Below, piece by piece: positions 63,529 to 64,000 of a stretch of DNA of 64,000 nucleotides. The notes beneath the pieces are model-generated. The model did no database searches, was not told the origin of the DNA, and saw only the letters and a program-made list of their open reading frames with translations. The translations under genes and the position numbers were made by a program. Every line of letters starts with the position of its first letter. The stretch's first letter is position 1. Source of the stretch: Clostridium beijerinckii (GTDB taxonomy: Bacteria; Bacillota; Clostridia; Clostridiales; Clostridiaceae); contig NZ_CP073653.1 of NCBI RefSeq assembly GCF_018223745.1, forward strand, positions 2,446,001 through 2,510,000, in the 5' to 3' direction.

Positions 63529-64000
63529 ATGAATAGTTTTGGAAATCAAATTAAAACTTTGCTTCTGATGAGTGTCCTGACGATATTAGTAGTATTAATA
63601 GGAATAGGTATTGGAGGTCAATCAGGGATGCTGATGGCTTTGGTGCTCGCATTAGTTATGAATGGAGGAAGTTATTGGTTTAGTGATAAAATTGCACTAT
63701 CTATGACTGGAGCTAAGCCGTTAACAAGAAATGATAATATTGAAATTTATAATATGGTGGAAAGATTGACAGCAAATGCAGGAATACCAATGCCAAGGCT
63801 TTATATTACACCTTCTACTCAGCCTAATGCGTTTGCAACAGGAAGAAATCCTAAGCATTCAGCTGTTGCAGTTACACAAGGACTATTGAATATACTAAAT
63901 TATGAAGAATTAGAAGGTGTTATTGCTCATGAACTGGCACATATTAAGAATAGGGACGTGCTTATAAGTACTATTGCAGCTGTAATGGCAGGAGTAATCA
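63529..64000 (+). CDS. htpX: HtpX-type membrane zinc metalloprotease, incomplete at window end
   Basis: ATG 63529 behind AAAGGAGG; 157 residues visible, running off the end (family length ~290). Two membrane helices (~10-28, ~32-50), then [40 protein letters not shown] and the zinc-binding HELAH motif ([21 protein letters not shown]) of peptidase family M48. HtpX degrades misfolded membrane proteins. Control by a manganese riboswitch links it to Mn stress. A fragment of a second copy is at 35222-35281. Confidence 0.93.
   Translation, partial: MNSFGNQIKTLLLMSVLTILVVLIGIGIGGQSGMLMALVLALVMNGGSYWFSDKIALSMTGAKPLTRNDNIEIYNMVERLTANAGIPMPRLYITPSTQPNAFATGRNPKHSAVAVTQGLLNILNYEELEGVIAHELAHIKNRDVLISTIAAVMAGVI

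Overview
The window is AT-rich, has strong AGGAGG-type ribosome binding sites, uses TTG and GTG starts freely, and carries Spo0E-like, AbrB, sigma-54, Rrf2, Nfn and Fe-alcohol dehydrogenase genes. This fits a solventogenic, spore-forming anaerobic Clostridium of the C. beijerinckii type; that is an inference from gene content, and species is not provable here. There are no tRNA or rRNA genes. It looks like an accessory-rich chromosomal region: many single-gene units, each with its own terminator, plus three insertion sequences, one group II intron, a stripped prophage module, two families of non-coding repeats and several decayed gene copies.

Layout. 0-1.5 kb: IS3-family element. 2-5.2 kb: a hemerythrin and a row of small genes of unknown function. 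5.9-10.1 kb: a very large hybrid sensor kinase with two kinase modules and its SARP-type response regulator. 10.4-13.7 kb: an orphan MinE, an ArsC/Spx-like protein, and a 2-isopropylmalate synthase fused to an AraC-type DNA-binding domain. 14.5-16.5 kb: a YnfA-type membrane protein and small unknown genes. 17.3-23.4 kb: a redox/solvent block made of a sigma-54 activator, a -24/-12 promoter, an iron alcohol dehydrogenase and the NfnAB transhydrogenase. 24-29.4 kb: an EAL-HDOD protein and two more IS elements, one with an 11-bp target duplication.

29.8-37.6 kb: chemoreceptor, Spo0E-like protein, PTS IIB-like protein, a secreted protein with seven internal repeats, nitroreductase, decayed htpX and CBS-domain fragments, and a secreted tannase-family esterase. 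38-44.6 kb: ABC exporter with TetR regulator behind a perfect 21-bp palindrome, a MocR regulator with divergent flavin-barrel gene, a DegT aminotransferase and a GNAT. 45-47 kb: two nonsense-broken small genes and a divergent HxlR/flavoprotein pair. 47.5-51.3 kb: prophage-like CI/Cro, replisome organizer, DnaC-like loader and AbrB. 51.6-53.5 kb: Rrf2-MATE pair. 53.6-56.7 kb: a DUF1659-DUF2922 pair in which DUF1659 is split by a 2.65-kb group II intron with exact boundaries. 57.6-60.6 kb: chemoreceptor-hemerythrin-TspO-like operon. 61-64 kb: orphan sugar-binding protein, TerC-family protein, and a yybP-ykoY (manganese) riboswitch in front of htpX, which runs off the end.

The most unusual items are the LeuA-AraC fusion with paired upstream repeats, two copies of a giant imperfect palindrome, a 100-bp MITE-like repeat in two full copies, the Mn-riboswitch/htpX locus with a decayed partial copy 28 kb away, and decayed copies of the window-start hemerythrin and 68-residue genes directly upstream of the second hemerythrin operon.
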